Positions 10,431 through 19,069 of a stretch of DNA of 64,000 bases are shown here, one piece after another. The stretch's first letter is position 1; every line of letters starts with the position of its first letter. The notes under the pieces were generated by a model. That model was not told where the DNA came from. It made no database searches and saw nothing but the letters and a program-made list of their open reading frames with translations. Both the position numbers and the translations under genes were made by a program. This DNA comes from CAVPCY01 sp963770765 (GTDB lineage Bacteria > Actinomycetota > Coriobacteriia > Anaerosomatales > PHET01): NCBI GenBank assembly GCA_963770765.1, contig CAVYQS010000014.1:62001-126000 (forward strand), read 5' to 3'.

Positions 10431-12568
10431 AACCTCGCGACACGCCGCGCGGCGCACCTGACCGAACGCCGATGAGCGTGCCCCTCAGGGTCTCCGTGAC
10501 GAACGACTTCAGCCCGGGAGTGAAGGGCTTCATCGAGCGCTGGAAGAGCCTCGCCACCGGACTCGCCATCACCGCGCGCCGAGCGTCCGAGAAGCCCGGC
10601 ACCCTCCGCTACCCCGCCGAGAAGGTCGCCCTGTCGCCCCGGTGGAGGGGTGCTCTGCGCCTGACCGGCATTCTCGGTCGAGAGGAGATCGAGATCATCT
10701 CCTCGCCGTCGCCCGAGTACAACGCGCACGTCGAGGCCCTGCTCGCCGAGGACCATCTGCCTCCGTGTGTGGGGAACTGCCCGGCCAACGTCGATGCGCG
10801 AGGGCAGTCGTTCTTTCTGGCCGAGGACCGACCCGCTGAAGCCTACGAGCTGGTGCGGGAACGCAACATCATGCCCGGCGTTCTCGGCAGGATCTGTCAT
10901 CACCCGTGCGAGAGCGCGTGCAAACGCAACTACTACGACGAACCGATCGCGATCCGTCCTCTCCACAGGGTGGCGTACGAGCGCTACGAATCCCACCGAG
11001 ACGAGCGTGTGAAGCCGCTTCCGGTCACGCGAGAGGAGCGCGTCGCGATCATCGGCAGCGGTCCGAGCGGCTTGGCCGCCGCACATGACCTGATGAGACT
11101 GGGCTACGAGGTCCACGTGTACGAGAAGGACCACGAGCCCGGTGGTGCACTGCTCTCAGGGGTTCCGGCGTACCGGCTGCCGCGCGATGTTCTCGGTCAA
11201 GAGATCCGAGATCTTCAGACGATGGGGATGCGACTGTTCACCGGAGTGCGGATCGGATCCGACGTCCCGGTCGATCACCTCATCGGCGAGTATGAGGCCG
11301 TGCTCATAGCCGCCGGACTCCAGGTCAGCAGGATGCTGCCGCTGCCGGGCGCCGACGCCGCAGGTGTCACCGGCGCGCTGGAGTTCCTGCGTGCCGGCAA
11401 CTGGAAGGGCGACTGCGGGGTGAAGGGCAAGCGCGTGCTCGTCATCGGTGGCGGCAACGTCGCTGTCGACTGCGCCCGGGTCGCCTACCGCTGCGGCGCT
11501 GCCGACGTCACGCTCTCGTCCTTGGAGTCCATGGATGAGCTGCCTGCTCACCCGTGGGAGATAGAGGAGGCCCTCGACGAGGGCGTCACCGCTCTGTGCT
11601 CCTACGGCCCGAAGGAGGTCCTGACCGAGGACGGGCACGTCGTTGGCATGCGTCTGCAGAGCTGCCTGTCGGTCTTCGACGCGCAGGGCCGTTTCGCCCC
11701 GGTCTTCGCTGAGGACTACTCGGACCTCACCTGCGATGTGATCGTCTTCGCCATCGGTCAGGCACCCGATCTCGCCGACCTGGTGGGCGGTTCGGACCTG
11801 ATACTCGCTGAGCGAGGACTCCTCCCGGTCGACGGTGCGTTGATGACCACACAGGTCGCGGGCGTCTTCGCATGCGGCGAGGTCGTCACCGGGCCGGGTT
11901 CGGCGATCGCGTCCATCGCATCAGGTCACGAGGCCGCGGTCTCGATCCACCGGTACCTCGAGGGGCGCGATCTGGCGGAGGGACGGACATACCGGCCGGT
12001 TCCCGTCTATCCGCGCTACCAGAAGGCGACTCTGCAGGGCGTCGAGTCGAACCGCAGGCGGATCCGGATGCCCATGTCGCCGGGTGCTGAGCGAGCTCGC
12101 GACTTCAGACCCGTCGAGCTTGGCTACACCATAGCCGAGGGGTTGGCGGAGGCGGCGCGTTGCCTCAGGTGCTCCTCGGAGGTGTGCGTCGGTTGTACGT
12201 TCTGCGCACGCACGTGTCCTGACTACGCGATCAACGTCGAGAGAGTCGACGACCCCGGGGCGCGCGGAGTCACGCGCTACGACATGGACCTCACCAAGTG
12301 TTGTTTCTGCGGCCTGTGCGCTGAACAGTGCCCGACGAACGCGCTTCGTCACACGGGACAGTACGAACTGTCCTTCTACACCCGCGACCTGATGATCTTC
12401 GACAAGGACGAGATGGTGCGTGCGGGGGACGGAACGCGGGCGACGGGAGCGGATGGCGTGACGGGCGGAGCTTCGCCGGGTGCGGACATGACCGTCGACT
12501 CCGGAGGCACACGGCACCGTTCGCCCGGGGTTGCGCACGGAGACGGTCCATCAGGGGGTGCGCGGTGA
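10421..12568 (+). CDS. nuoI: NuoI split by an inserted GltD-like FAD/NAD(P)H oxidoreductase domain
   Basis: 715 residues. Residues about 30-80 match the NuoI N-terminus (RYPAEKVALSPRWRG, R63 to G77). NuoI normally continues into its first Fe-S motif. Here about 500 residues of a GltD/glutamate-synthase-small-subunit flavoprotein come in between. They hold an N-terminal Fe-S region (C116, C120, C159, C163, C167), an FAD Rossmann motif GSGPSG at 212-217, a nucleotide motif GGGNVA at 343-348, and a late FACGEVVTGPGSA. The NuoI ferredoxin then resumes: C589-x2-C592-x2-C595-x3-C599 and C627-x2-C630-x2-C633-x3-C637, with FYTRDLMIFDKDE as in NuoI. It lies exactly in the nuoI slot between nuoH and nuoJ, with overlaps on both sides. 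I infer it takes electrons from NAD(P)H (or reduces it) through FAD into clusters N6a/N6b and N2. GTG 10421 is preferred; ATG 10472 is an alternative. Confidence 0.88.
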   Translation: MAVEPRDTPRGAPDRTPMSVPLRVSVTNDFSPGVKGFIERWKSLATGLAITARRASEKPGTLRYPAEKVALSPRWRGALRLTGILGREEIEIISSPSPEYNAHVEALLAEDHLPPCVGNCPANVDARGQSFFLAEDRPAEAYELVRERNIMPGVLGRICHHPCESACKRNYYDEPIAIRPLHRVAYERYESHRDERVKPLPVTREERVAIIGSGPSGLAAAHDLMRLGYEVHVYEKDHEPGGALLSGVPAYRLPRDVLGQEIRDLQTMGMRLFTGVRIGSDVPVDHLIGEYEAVLIAAGLQVSRMLPLPGADAAGVTGALEFLRAGNWKGDCGVKGKRVLVIGGGNVAVDCARVAYRCGAADVTLSSLESMDELPAHPWEIEEALDEGVTALCSYGPKEVLTEDGHVVGMRLQSCLSVFDAQGRFAPVFAEDYSDLTCDVIVFAIGQAPDLADLVGGSDLILAERGLLPVDGALMTTQVAGVFACGEVVTGPGSAIASIASGHEAAVSIHRYLEGRDLAEGRTYRPVPVYPRYQKATLQGVESNRRRIRMPMSPGAERARDFRPVELGYTIAEGLAEAARCLRCSSEVCVGCTFCARTCPDYAINVERVDDPGARGVTRYDMDLTKCCFCGLCAEQCPTNALRHTGQYELSFYTRDLMIFDKDEMVRAGDGTRATGADGVTGGASPGADMTVDSGGTRHRSPGVAHGDGPSGGAR

Positions 12569-13051
12569 ACGAGGTCCTCTTCCTGGCGCTGTCGGCGTTG
12601 GCGCTCGTGGGCGCCATCACGGTGGTCATGACCTCGGACGTGCTGCGCCTCGCTCTGGGGCTCGGCGTCTTCCTGCTTTCCCTTGCCGGGCTCTTCGCCC
12701 TGTTCGGACTTGGATTCCTCGCTCTCGCCGAGATCTTCGTCTACGTGGGCGGGGTGCTGGTGTTGGTTCTGTTCGCGATCATGCTGGTGCACCGGAGCCA
12801 CTTCCGGCGCTCCGAGTCTCGAATCGCGGCACGAGCCGGTCGCGGCCGTCGCGGTCGTAGGGATATGTTCTTTCCTCGCGGTCATGCTGCAACCTGTCGC
12901 CAAAGGCGTCCCGTTGGTCCGAGGGGCGAGCGTGGATTCGCTGGCCACGTATCTCCTCGGCGACGGGTTGTTGCAGTTCGAGCTCGCCGGGCTTCTGCTT
13001 CTCACCGCCCTGGTCGCGGTTGTGTCGATCTCCGGGGGTGACGAGCGATGA
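12565..13051 (+). CDS. nuoJ: NADH-quinone oxidoreductase subunit J (NuoJ), with a one-base frameshift
   Basis: Membrane antiporter-arm subunit. The first frame from GTG 12565 has VMTSDVLRLALGLGVFLLSLAG (here quoted in part) and the conserved AEIFVYVGGVLVLVLFAIMLV, the pi-bulge helix of NuoJ. It then becomes Arg-rich and unlike NuoJ. The +1 frame resumes with ESRHEPVAAVAVVG and ends with LFQ-less but typical GDGLLQFELAGLLLL and VVSISGGDER. One extra base near 12800-12830 restores about 161 residues. The start overlaps the upstream stop by GTGA and the stop overlaps nuoK by ATGA. Confidence 0.88.
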
Positions 13052-13356
13052 GCATCCTCGTCGTCTCTCTTGCTCTGTTCGGGATCGGGCTCTACGGAGT
13101 GCTGATCCGTCGGGATCTCGTCGGCGTCCTCGCGAGCATCGAGGTGATGATCGGCGGCGCGCTGCTGCTGTTCGTCGTCGGCGGCGCGTGGAGCGCCGCC
13201 CCGATCGCCGGTGATGGTGGCCGGCTCGAGGCCTCGGCGTTGCTCGTGCTGGTGCTCGCGGCGGCGGAGGCTGCAGTAGGGCTGGCCTTGGTGGTCGCTG
13301 TCTCCCGCGCGGCAGGTACGACTCGGGTCGACGAGATCACGGAGGTGCGGGGCTGA
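13048..13356 (+). CDS. nuoK: NADH-quinone oxidoreductase subunit K (NuoK)
   Basis: 102 residues, three transmembrane helices, the normal NuoK size. The first helix is followed by GLYGVLIRRDLVGVLASIEVM, which contains the conserved Glu of helix 2 (SIEVM) used in proton transfer; the second conserved Glu is in AAAEAAVGLAL of helix 3. It overlaps nuoJ by four bases and its stop codon shares a base with the nuoL start. Confidence 0.94.
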   Translation: MSILVVSLALFGIGLYGVLIRRDLVGVLASIEVMIGGALLLFVVGGAWSAAPIAGDGGRLEASALLVLVLAAAEAAVGLALVVAVSRAAGTTRVDEITEVRG

Positions 13357-15206
13357 TGGCTGCTCTGGTCGCATCTCCATGGATCGTGGTCGCGGTTTCG
13401 ATGGTTCTCGCCGGGGTGATCGCGCTGCTGGGCCGGACCGGGCGGCGCGCGGCGCCCGCTCTGGCAGGGGTCGGCCCCTTGCTCGTGTGCGGCCTCGCTG
13501 TCGGTGTCTTGTCGGAAGTCGCCTACACCGATTCCGCAGCCGCACCGTGGACGAGTGCCCTTGCATCCTCCGGACAGATAGCGTGGTTCACCACCGGTGA
13601 GCTCTTCCTCGGGTACGGATGGGCTCTGGACACCCTCGCCGGAGTCATGCTCGGTGTGGTCGGTCTGGTCTCGTTGTGCGTGATCGTCTTCTCTGTCGGT
13701 TACCTTCACGGCGACCCGGGATGGAACAGGTACTTCGCGCTCCTGTCGTTGTTCTCGGGCTCGATGGCGATGCTCATCATGGCCGACGGTTTTCTCACGC
13801 TGTTCATAGGATGGGAGCTTGTCGGTGCGTGCTCGTACCTGTTGATCGGGTTCTGGTTCACGAAACCTGCGGCAGCACGCGCAGCGACCAAGGCGTTTCT
13901 CACCACTCGCGTGGGCGACGTCGCCATGCTCGTCGGTCTGGGTGTGCTGTGGTGGACGATAGGGACTCTGACGTATGAGGGGCTCGCGAGTGAACTCTCA
14001 CGCGTACCCTCGAACTGGGTGTCGGCCGCAGCCGTTCTGATAGCGATAGGTGCGATGGGCAAGTCCGCGCAGTTCCCGCTGCATGCGTGGCTGCCCGACG
14101 CCATGGAGGGGCCCACGCCGGTCTCGGCACTGATCCACGCCGCGACGATGGTTGCTGCGGGCGTGTTCGTCGTGGTCAGGATGTGGCCCCTGTTCGAACT
14201 GTCCCCCGCGGCCCAGGCGCTGCTCCTTGCGGCAGGATGCATCTCGGCTCTCGGTGCTGCGATGGTCGCGACCGTCCAGCGTGACATCAAGAAGGTTCTC
14301 GCCTTCTCGACCGTGAGCCAGCTGGGGTTCATGTTCGCCGCGCTTGGCAGCGGCGCGTGGACGGCCGCCTTCTTCCACCTTGTGACGCACGCGGCGTTCA
14401 AGGCCCTGTTGTTCCTGGGCTCGGGATCGGTCATCCACGGGTCCGGCACCCAGGACATCCGAAACATGGGCGGGCTGCGCCGCACCATGCCGGTCACCTT
14501 CGTGACGTGGGTGATCGGCGTGCTGGCTCTCGTGGGGCTGCCGGGTCTCGCTGGCTTCTTCAGCAAGGATGCCGTCCTCGAGGGGGTATGGCATCACAGC
14601 CCGCCCGCAGGGATCGTGCTGTTCGCGGCCACAGCCCTCACGGGCTACTACACCGCCCGCACCACGCGTCTGGTCTTCTTCGGGGAGTCCCCGAAGGAGT
14701 TGCATGCGCACGAGAGCCCGGTCTCGATGCTGGTTCCTCTGGGAGTGTTGGCGATTCCGTCGCTGGCTCTGGGGTGGCTCGGCACCACGCTGTTCGAGCT
14801 GCTGGGGGCCGAACACGAACCGCTCGCGCTCGGCATCTCGGCGGCTGCTGTGCTGCTCGCGGTTCTCGGCGCGGGTGTCGGCTGGAGGGTCGGCGCGAGT
14901 GTGCGCTCCGACATACGGGCGTGCGCTCGTCTCGGCCGCTTCGGTCGGCTCCTCACGGGGGCGTTTCGGTGGGACGATCTCGTCGACTGGGCCGTTGTCA
15001 GGCCCGTCGTCACGGTCTCGCGCGCTCTGTGGGCCTGGGTCGACCGCCTGCTCATAGACGGGGCAGTGGAAGCCTTCGCCGATATCGCATCCCTCGCGGG
15101 CGGCTTGGTCTCGAGGTTCCAGAACGGCGATGCCCAGCGCTATGCGACCGCAGTCGCTGTGGGCGTCGCACTCATGTTGGCCGCGACTGCGTTGATCGGG
15201 CGGTGA
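13356..15206 (+). CDS. nuoL: NADH-quinone oxidoreductase subunit L (NuoL)
   Basis: 616 residues, the distal antiporter-like proton-pumping subunit. It has the N-terminal GYLHGDPGWNRYFALLSLF, the helix-5 Glu in FIGWELVGACSYLLIGFW, the helix-7/8 Lys region AMGKSAQFPLHAWLPDAMEGPTPVSAL (quoted in parts), and DIKKVLAFSTVSQLGFM. A long lateral helix and final membrane segment are expected from residue about 500 on, where ARLGRFGRLLTGAFRWDDLVDW precedes the last hydrophobic stretch. Starts directly at the nuoK stop. Confidence 0.94.
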   Translation: MAALVASPWIVVAVSMVLAGVIALLGRTGRRAAPALAGVGPLLVCGLAVGVLSEVAYTDSAAAPWTSALASSGQIAWFTTGELFLGYGWALDTLAGVMLGVVGLVSLCVIVFSVGYLHGDPGWNRYFALLSLFSGSMAMLIMADGFLTLFIGWELVGACSYLLIGFWFTKPAAARAATKAFLTTRVGDVAMLVGLGVLWWTIGTLTYEGLASELSRVPSNWVSAAAVLIAIGAMGKSAQFPLHAWLPDAMEGPTPVSALIHAATMVAAGVFVVVRMWPLFELSPAAQALLLAAGCISALGAAMVATVQRDIKKVLAFSTVSQLGFMFAALGSGAWTAAFFHLVTHAAFKALLFLGSGSVIHGSGTQDIRNMGGLRRTMPVTFVTWVIGVLALVGLPGLAGFFSKDAVLEGVWHHSPPAGIVLFAATALTGYYTARTTRLVFFGESPKELHAHESPVSMLVPLGVLAIPSLALGWLGTTLFELLGAEHEPLALGISAAAVLLAVLGAGVGWRVGASVRSDIRACARLGRFGRLLTGAFRWDDLVDWAVVRPVVTVSRALWAWVDRLLIDGAVEAFADIASLAGGLVSRFQNGDAQRYATAVAVGVALMLAATALIGR

Positions 15207-15210
15207 GTAC

Positions 15211-16653
15211 GTGATAGCTCTCGATCTCATCGTCGTCATCCCGCTCCTGCTGGCGCCGCTCGCGGCTCTGACGGGCCTGCGGTGGCCAGAGGCGCCGCGT
15301 TGGATAGCACTGCTGGGCGCTGCTTCTCAGGCGGGAATGCTCGTGGCGATGGGGCCTACGGGTGCATTCGCGGGTGACCGTCTGACCGGCGTCGATCTTG
15401 GAGCCGGTGCGGCTCTCTGGCAGCTGTCCACCGACGGCCTGTCGACGCCCCTGGTCGCCTTGACCGCCTTCATCGGCCTCATAGCCGCCTCGGCGTCATG
15501 GCGCACGACCCATCGGCCCGGCACCCACTTCGCGCTCCTGCTGGTCTTACAGGGGGCGCTTGCGGCGGTGTTTCTCGCCTCCAACGTCATCTTGTTCTAC
15601 ATCGCGTGGGAGAGCGTCCTCATTCCGATGTTCCTGCTCATAGGAGGATGGGGTTCCTCCAACTCCCGCTACGCCTCGATGAAGTTCCTCGTCTACACCT
15701 TCGCTGGCGGAGCGTTGCTGCTCGCAGGTCTTCTGTATGCCGCGATCGCGACCGGGAACATCACCTTCAGCGGCATCACGCTGGCCGCAAGCCGAGTCGG
15801 CTCTCCGAGTCTGCTGTTCTGGCTGCTCGGCATCGGGTTCCTGGTCAAGCTGCCCGCCGTGCCACTGCACACCTGGCTTCCCGACGCACACACCGAGGCT
15901 CCCACCGGAGGCTCGATCGTCTTGGCGGGAGTGCTCCTCAAGATGGGCGGCTATGGTCTCCTCAGAGTCGCACTCCCGTTCGCCCCGGCGGGCTTCGATG
16001 CGGGCCGAGAAGTGCTGGCCGCGCTCGGGATCATCGGAATCGTCTGGGGAGCAGTCACCGCACTGGTTCAGACCGACCTGAAGCGACTCGTGGCCTACTC
16101 TTCCGTCTCCCACATGGGCTTCGTGTTGCTCGCGGTGTCTGTCGCGTCTCCTGCTGCGTTGACCGCGGCGCTCCTCACCATGGTGAGCCACGGCTTGGTG
16201 GCGGGCCTGTTGTTCTACTTGGTGGGCGCGCTCTACGAGCGCACGCACACCCGGGAGATCGGTCGGTTCGGCGGACTCGGAGCCGTCGTTCCGTTGTGGT
16301 CCGCGGCTCTCGTGTTCGCGTCTCTGGCATCCGCAGGACTCCCCGGGCTCTCCGGGTTCCCGGGTGAGTTCGTCACTGTTCTTGAGGGCTTCTCGGCGTG
16401 GGGGTGGTGGATGCTCGTCGTAGGTGGAGGAGTCGTCCTCGCTGCGGCCTACAACCTCCGCGCAGTGCGCGAGACCGTGCAAGGCCCCGTCGGAGCGATC
16501 GACAGCGTGACCGATCTCGATTCGCGAGAACGCGCCACCACCGCACTACTCGCAGCCGCCATCGTCGTGCTCGGATTGGCGCCTTGGCTGGTCGGCGACA
16601 TCGCGCGTGCGACGCTCACGTCGCTGTCTGCGTTCGTGAACGGGGGCATGTGA
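15211..16653 (+). CDS. nuoM: NADH-quinone oxidoreductase subunit M (NuoM)
   Basis: 480 residues, about 13-14 hydrophobic segments, an antiporter-like proton-pumping subunit. Key residues: Glu in FYIAWESVLIPMFLLIGGWG, Lys in VKLPAVPLHTWLPDAHTEAP, and the second Lys in TDLKRLVAYSSVSHMGF. Slightly short of E. coli NuoM (509) at the N-terminus. GTG start four bases after nuoL; no separate promoter is seen. Confidence 0.94.
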   Translation: MIALDLIVVIPLLLAPLAALTGLRWPEAPRWIALLGAASQAGMLVAMGPTGAFAGDRLTGVDLGAGAALWQLSTDGLSTPLVALTAFIGLIAASASWRTTHRPGTHFALLLVLQGALAAVFLASNVILFYIAWESVLIPMFLLIGGWGSSNSRYASMKFLVYTFAGGALLLAGLLYAAIATGNITFSGITLAASRVGSPSLLFWLLGIGFLVKLPAVPLHTWLPDAHTEAPTGGSIVLAGVLLKMGGYGLLRVALPFAPAGFDAGREVLAALGIIGIVWGAVTALVQTDLKRLVAYSSVSHMGFVLLAVSVASPAALTAALLTMVSHGLVAGLLFYLVGALYERTHTREIGRFGGLGAVVPLWSAALVFASLASAGLPGLSGFPGEFVTVLEGFSAWGWWMLVVGGGVVLAAAYNLRAVRETVQGPVGAIDSVTDLDSRERATTALLAAAIVVLGLAPWLVGDIARATLTSLSAFVNGGM

Positions 16654-16654
16654 C

Positions 16655-18133
16655 GTGACGTCCACCACCGCGTTCTGGATCACCTGCGGCCTCTACGGCG
16701 TGGCTGTCATCGGGAGCCTCTTGGGTGACGGCGTGCGCAGGGGCCGGGTCGGCTCCGCTGTTGCCGCGTTCTCCCTGCTGTGCGGAGGCGGGGTAGCCCT
16801 GTTCAGCGCTTGGACGTCCGAACCGACGTTCGTGGCCGGGACCTTCTATTCAGGAGCCGGATTCTCGCTGATTCCGGGGCTCGCCGGGGTACTGTCCGGC
16901 CTGTCGATCGCAGCCGAGGTGCCGTCGGGCGACCCCAGGTTCGCTCAGCGCAGCGCGCTTGTCTCTCTCGCGGCGTTGGGCGCGACGCTGGTCGCACAGG
17001 CAGGCGACGTGGTCACCCTCGTGCTCTCACTGGAGATCGCGGCGGCTGCCAGCTACGCACTCGTCGCATTCGCTCGCTCACGTCGCTCGTATGAGTCTGC
17101 CGTGAAGTACTTCATTCAGGGATCGGTGGCGACGGCGCTCATCCTTGTCGCCGCCGCAGCCCTCGCTGCGGGCTCGGCGCCGTCACTAGGCTACGCAGTC
17201 ATCAGTCGTGCAGCGGGCACCGCACCCACCACCGCGCTGACCGCCGGCATCGTGCTGCTTGTGGCAGGGTTGGCCTTCAAGGCGGGTGCGGCCCCGTTCC
17301 ATTCGTGGGCTCCCGACGCGTATGAAGTCGCACCTCCCGCTGCTGGCGGAGTCCTGGCCGGCGTCGTCAAGGCGGCGGTGATCGCCGCACTGTGCGTGGT
17401 CCTGGGCGCCTCTGCCTTCGCCGGTTCGTCTCCGTCGCTGCCGCTCGGTCTGCTCGGCACTGCCGTGTTTCCGATCGTGGCGACGATCGGTGGGCTATCG
17501 ATCGTCGTCGGTTCTGTGGGAGCGCTTCGTCAACGGTCGTATCTGCGCATGCTCGGATACGCGGGCGTCGCACAGGTCGGTTTCGCGCTGCTCGCTCTCG
17601 GTGCCCGAAGCCTGAACTCGACGCTCGTGGCGATCGCCACCTACGCTGTCGCCACAACCGGCGCCTTCCTGTTCGCACGCTGGGTCGAACTGACGGATGA
17701 TTCGTGGGACGGCAGCGTCGGCGGCCTCACCGGCACGGTACGACGCAGTCCGCTGGCCGCCGCCTCGATCTCCCTACTGATGATGTCGATGGCCGGAATC
17801 CCTCCGTTCCTCGGGTTCTGGGGCAAGTTCCAGGTGTTCCAGTCGACGATCGCTTCCTCCATCGGCTTGACGAGCCAAGGCTTCACGGGGCTGGGGCTGT
17901 TCTACGCCTCGCTGACGTTGATCGGCGTCGTCGGCGCGATCGTCTCGGTCGGGTACTACGGAGCGGTGATCGCAGCGGTGTACTCCTCGGTTGCGGGGGA
18001 GGAGGGTCAGCCGGCGCAGAACTCGGGGCTGACTCTTCTCGTCGTGCTGCTGCTTGGATGTGCCTCGCTGCTGCTCGGGGTGGTGCCGTTGCTTCTTCCC
18101 GCAGCCGACGTCATCCGTGGATTCGTGATGTAG
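16655..18133 (+). CDS. nuoN: NADH-quinone oxidoreductase subunit N (NuoN)
   Basis: 492 residues, the third antiporter-like subunit. It has LVLSLEIAAAASYALVAFAR with the conserved helix-5 Glu, FKAGAAPFHSWAPDAYEVAP with the conserved Lys, and LRQRSYLRMLGYAGVAQVGF. The position usually held by Lys in DLKRMLAYSS is LRMLGYAG, as in many NuoN. The C-terminal third has GIPPFLGFWGKF. GTG start right after nuoM. It is the last gene of the operon; a terminator-like hairpin follows at 18228. Confidence 0.93.
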   Translation: MTSTTAFWITCGLYGVAVIGSLLGDGVRRGRVGSAVAAFSLLCGGGVALFSAWTSEPTFVAGTFYSGAGFSLIPGLAGVLSGLSIAAEVPSGDPRFAQRSALVSLAALGATLVAQAGDVVTLVLSLEIAAAASYALVAFARSRRSYESAVKYFIQGSVATALILVAAAALAAGSAPSLGYAVISRAAGTAPTTALTAGIVLLVAGLAFKAGAAPFHSWAPDAYEVAPPAAGGVLAGVVKAAVIAALCVVLGASAFAGSSPSLPLGLLGTAVFPIVATIGGLSIVVGSVGALRQRSYLRMLGYAGVAQVGFALLALGARSLNSTLVAIATYAVATTGAFLFARWVELTDDSWDGSVGGLTGTVRRSPLAAASISLLMMSMAGIPPFLGFWGKFQVFQSTIASSIGLTSQGFTGLGLFYASLTLIGVVGAIVSVGYYGAVIAAVYSSVAGEEGQPAQNSGLTLLVVLLLGCASLLLGVVPLLLPAADVIRGFVM

Positions 18134-18197
18134 AACGGCTGCACAGCCGAAGTGGGCGGTTGCACCTGCAGAATCCCGGTGCTACGATTTGTCTCGA

Positions 18198-18215
18198 GTT
18201 GCATGCGAATGCAAC
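18198..18215. repeat. Inverted repeat with GCGA tetraloop
   Basis: GTTGCAT and ATGCAAC are exact inverted 7-mers around GCGA, a GNRA loop if transcribed. It lies between nuoN and the FlgM-like gene, 13 bases before the terminator. It may be an RNA hairpin or a protein-binding site; nothing decides between them. Confidence 0.4.
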
Positions 18216-18227
18216 CCCTTACCCCTG

Positions 18228-18262
18228 AGCCTCAAGGTGCCGGCCTTGGGGCTCCCCCTTTT
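18228..18262 (+). terminator. Probable intrinsic terminator of the nuo operon
   Basis: AGCCTCAAGG pairs with CCTTGGGGCT (one G-U pair) around TGCCGG, then CCCCC and TTTT. The U-tract is short and delayed by five C, so termination may be partial. Confidence 0.5.
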
Positions 18263-18330
18263 CTCAGGCACTTTCCGGCATCCTCCGCGTGTTCGGTCGC
18301 CCGATTCGGGCGCGTCGCGGTCGCTCAGAA

Positions 18331-18654
18331 ATGGTGAGCAGGATTCAGTCCTTTCGAAGCATCAAGCGGCGCTCTCTCAGTGCCGATATGCAGTACATGA
18401 TCATCTCAGACGAGCAGGCCAGACTCGCAGCGCGCGACGCGCGTTCACATTGCGAAGAATATGGCGCGACCCCGGCGATCGACGACGTCTCCTCTGAGTT
18501 GATAGCGCTGGCCACCGCCACTGCGCGCTCCGCGCCCGACATACGTTCCGAGCGCGTTGAGGATGCCAAGATCCGTCTCGACACCGGTGAGCTCGATGCT
18601 CGGGATGTCGCGACCAAGATCCTGTCGCGCATCGTCTCGGATTCGCTTCGTTAG
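18331..18654 (+). CDS. Small FlgM-like protein (possible anti-sigma-28 factor)
   Basis: 107 residues from ATG 18331; a 121-residue version starts at 18289. The first half is basic then polar. The C-terminal 40 residues read IRSERVEDAKIRLDTGELDARDVATKIL in parts, close to the FlgM pattern (VRxxRVxxLKxxIxxGxYxVDxxxVAxxIL) that binds sigma-28. No flagellar gene is in the window. It is followed 85 bases later by a small membrane protein gene and a type IV pilus ATPase. The assignment rests on the C-terminal pattern alone; an unrelated small helical regulator is possible. Confidence 0.45.
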   Translation: MVSRIQSFRSIKRRSLSADMQYMIISDEQARLAARDARSHCEEYGATPAIDDVSSELIALATATARSAPDIRSERVEDAKIRLDTGELDARDVATKILSRIVSDSLR

Positions 18655-18739
18655 GGCACGCACGTCGCGGCTGTGGCGCACCTCGGTCCCAAAGCACATA
18701 ATCTGAGGGGTGGCGTCCGCACTATCGGAGGAGGCACTC

Positions 18740-19027
18740 GTGAGTGAGCGCAACCCTGCGCGCATGCTCTTTACCGTGGCGATGAATGTGCTCGTCGTGC
18801 TTGCGATCGCGCTCACTCTGCGCCTCGTTGTGCTCTTCTTCGGTCAGTTGGCAGCGCAGAGCTGGGCCGAGGCGGTCGTCGCGCTGACCGATCCGATCAC
18901 GCTGCCCGTGGCTGTGGAGCCCATCAAGACGCCCTATGGGGGTGTGTTCGACGTCGCCGCGGCAGTCACGGTCATCGCACTGCTCGCTGCCGAGTGGCTT
19001 CTCAGCATTCTTCGCTCGCGATCCTAA
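18740..19027 (+). CDS. Small two-helix membrane protein, YggT-like
   Basis: 95 residues from GTG 18740, placed five bases after a strong GGAGGAGG ribosome site. Two hydrophobic helices, about residues 10-35 and 70-92, flank a polar loop with LTDPITLPVAVEPIKTPYGGVFD. The loop and the second helix resemble half of a YggT protein (NP-x-LxPIR-x-P-x-GGxDxxP). YggT proteins are poorly understood and linked to osmotic stress or cell-division clusters. Not certain; call it an uncharacterised membrane protein otherwise. Confidence 0.5.
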   Translation: MSERNPARMLFTVAMNVLVVLAIALTLRLVVLFFGQLAAQSWAEAVVALTDPITLPVAVEPIKTPYGGVFDVAAAVTVIALLAAEWLLSILRSRS

Positions 19028-19069
19028 CCCGGCCTCTCTTTGCTGGGTGCTCAACGTGGAGGGGGATTC

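Noticed and set aside
9437..12568. A single 1043-codon gene fusing NuoH and the NuoI-GltD chimera
   Set aside because: The frame between about 9740 and 10420 is Arg-rich and not NuoH-like, while the next frame holds the true NuoH sequence and stop at 10430.
12376..13566. 396-codon minus-strand open frame across nuoJ-nuoK
   Set aside because: Arg/Gln-rich low-complexity translation typical of antisense to high-GC membrane genes.
13998..15239. 413-codon minus-strand open frame opposite nuoL
   Set aside because: His/Arg/Gln-rich antisense translation with no family pattern.
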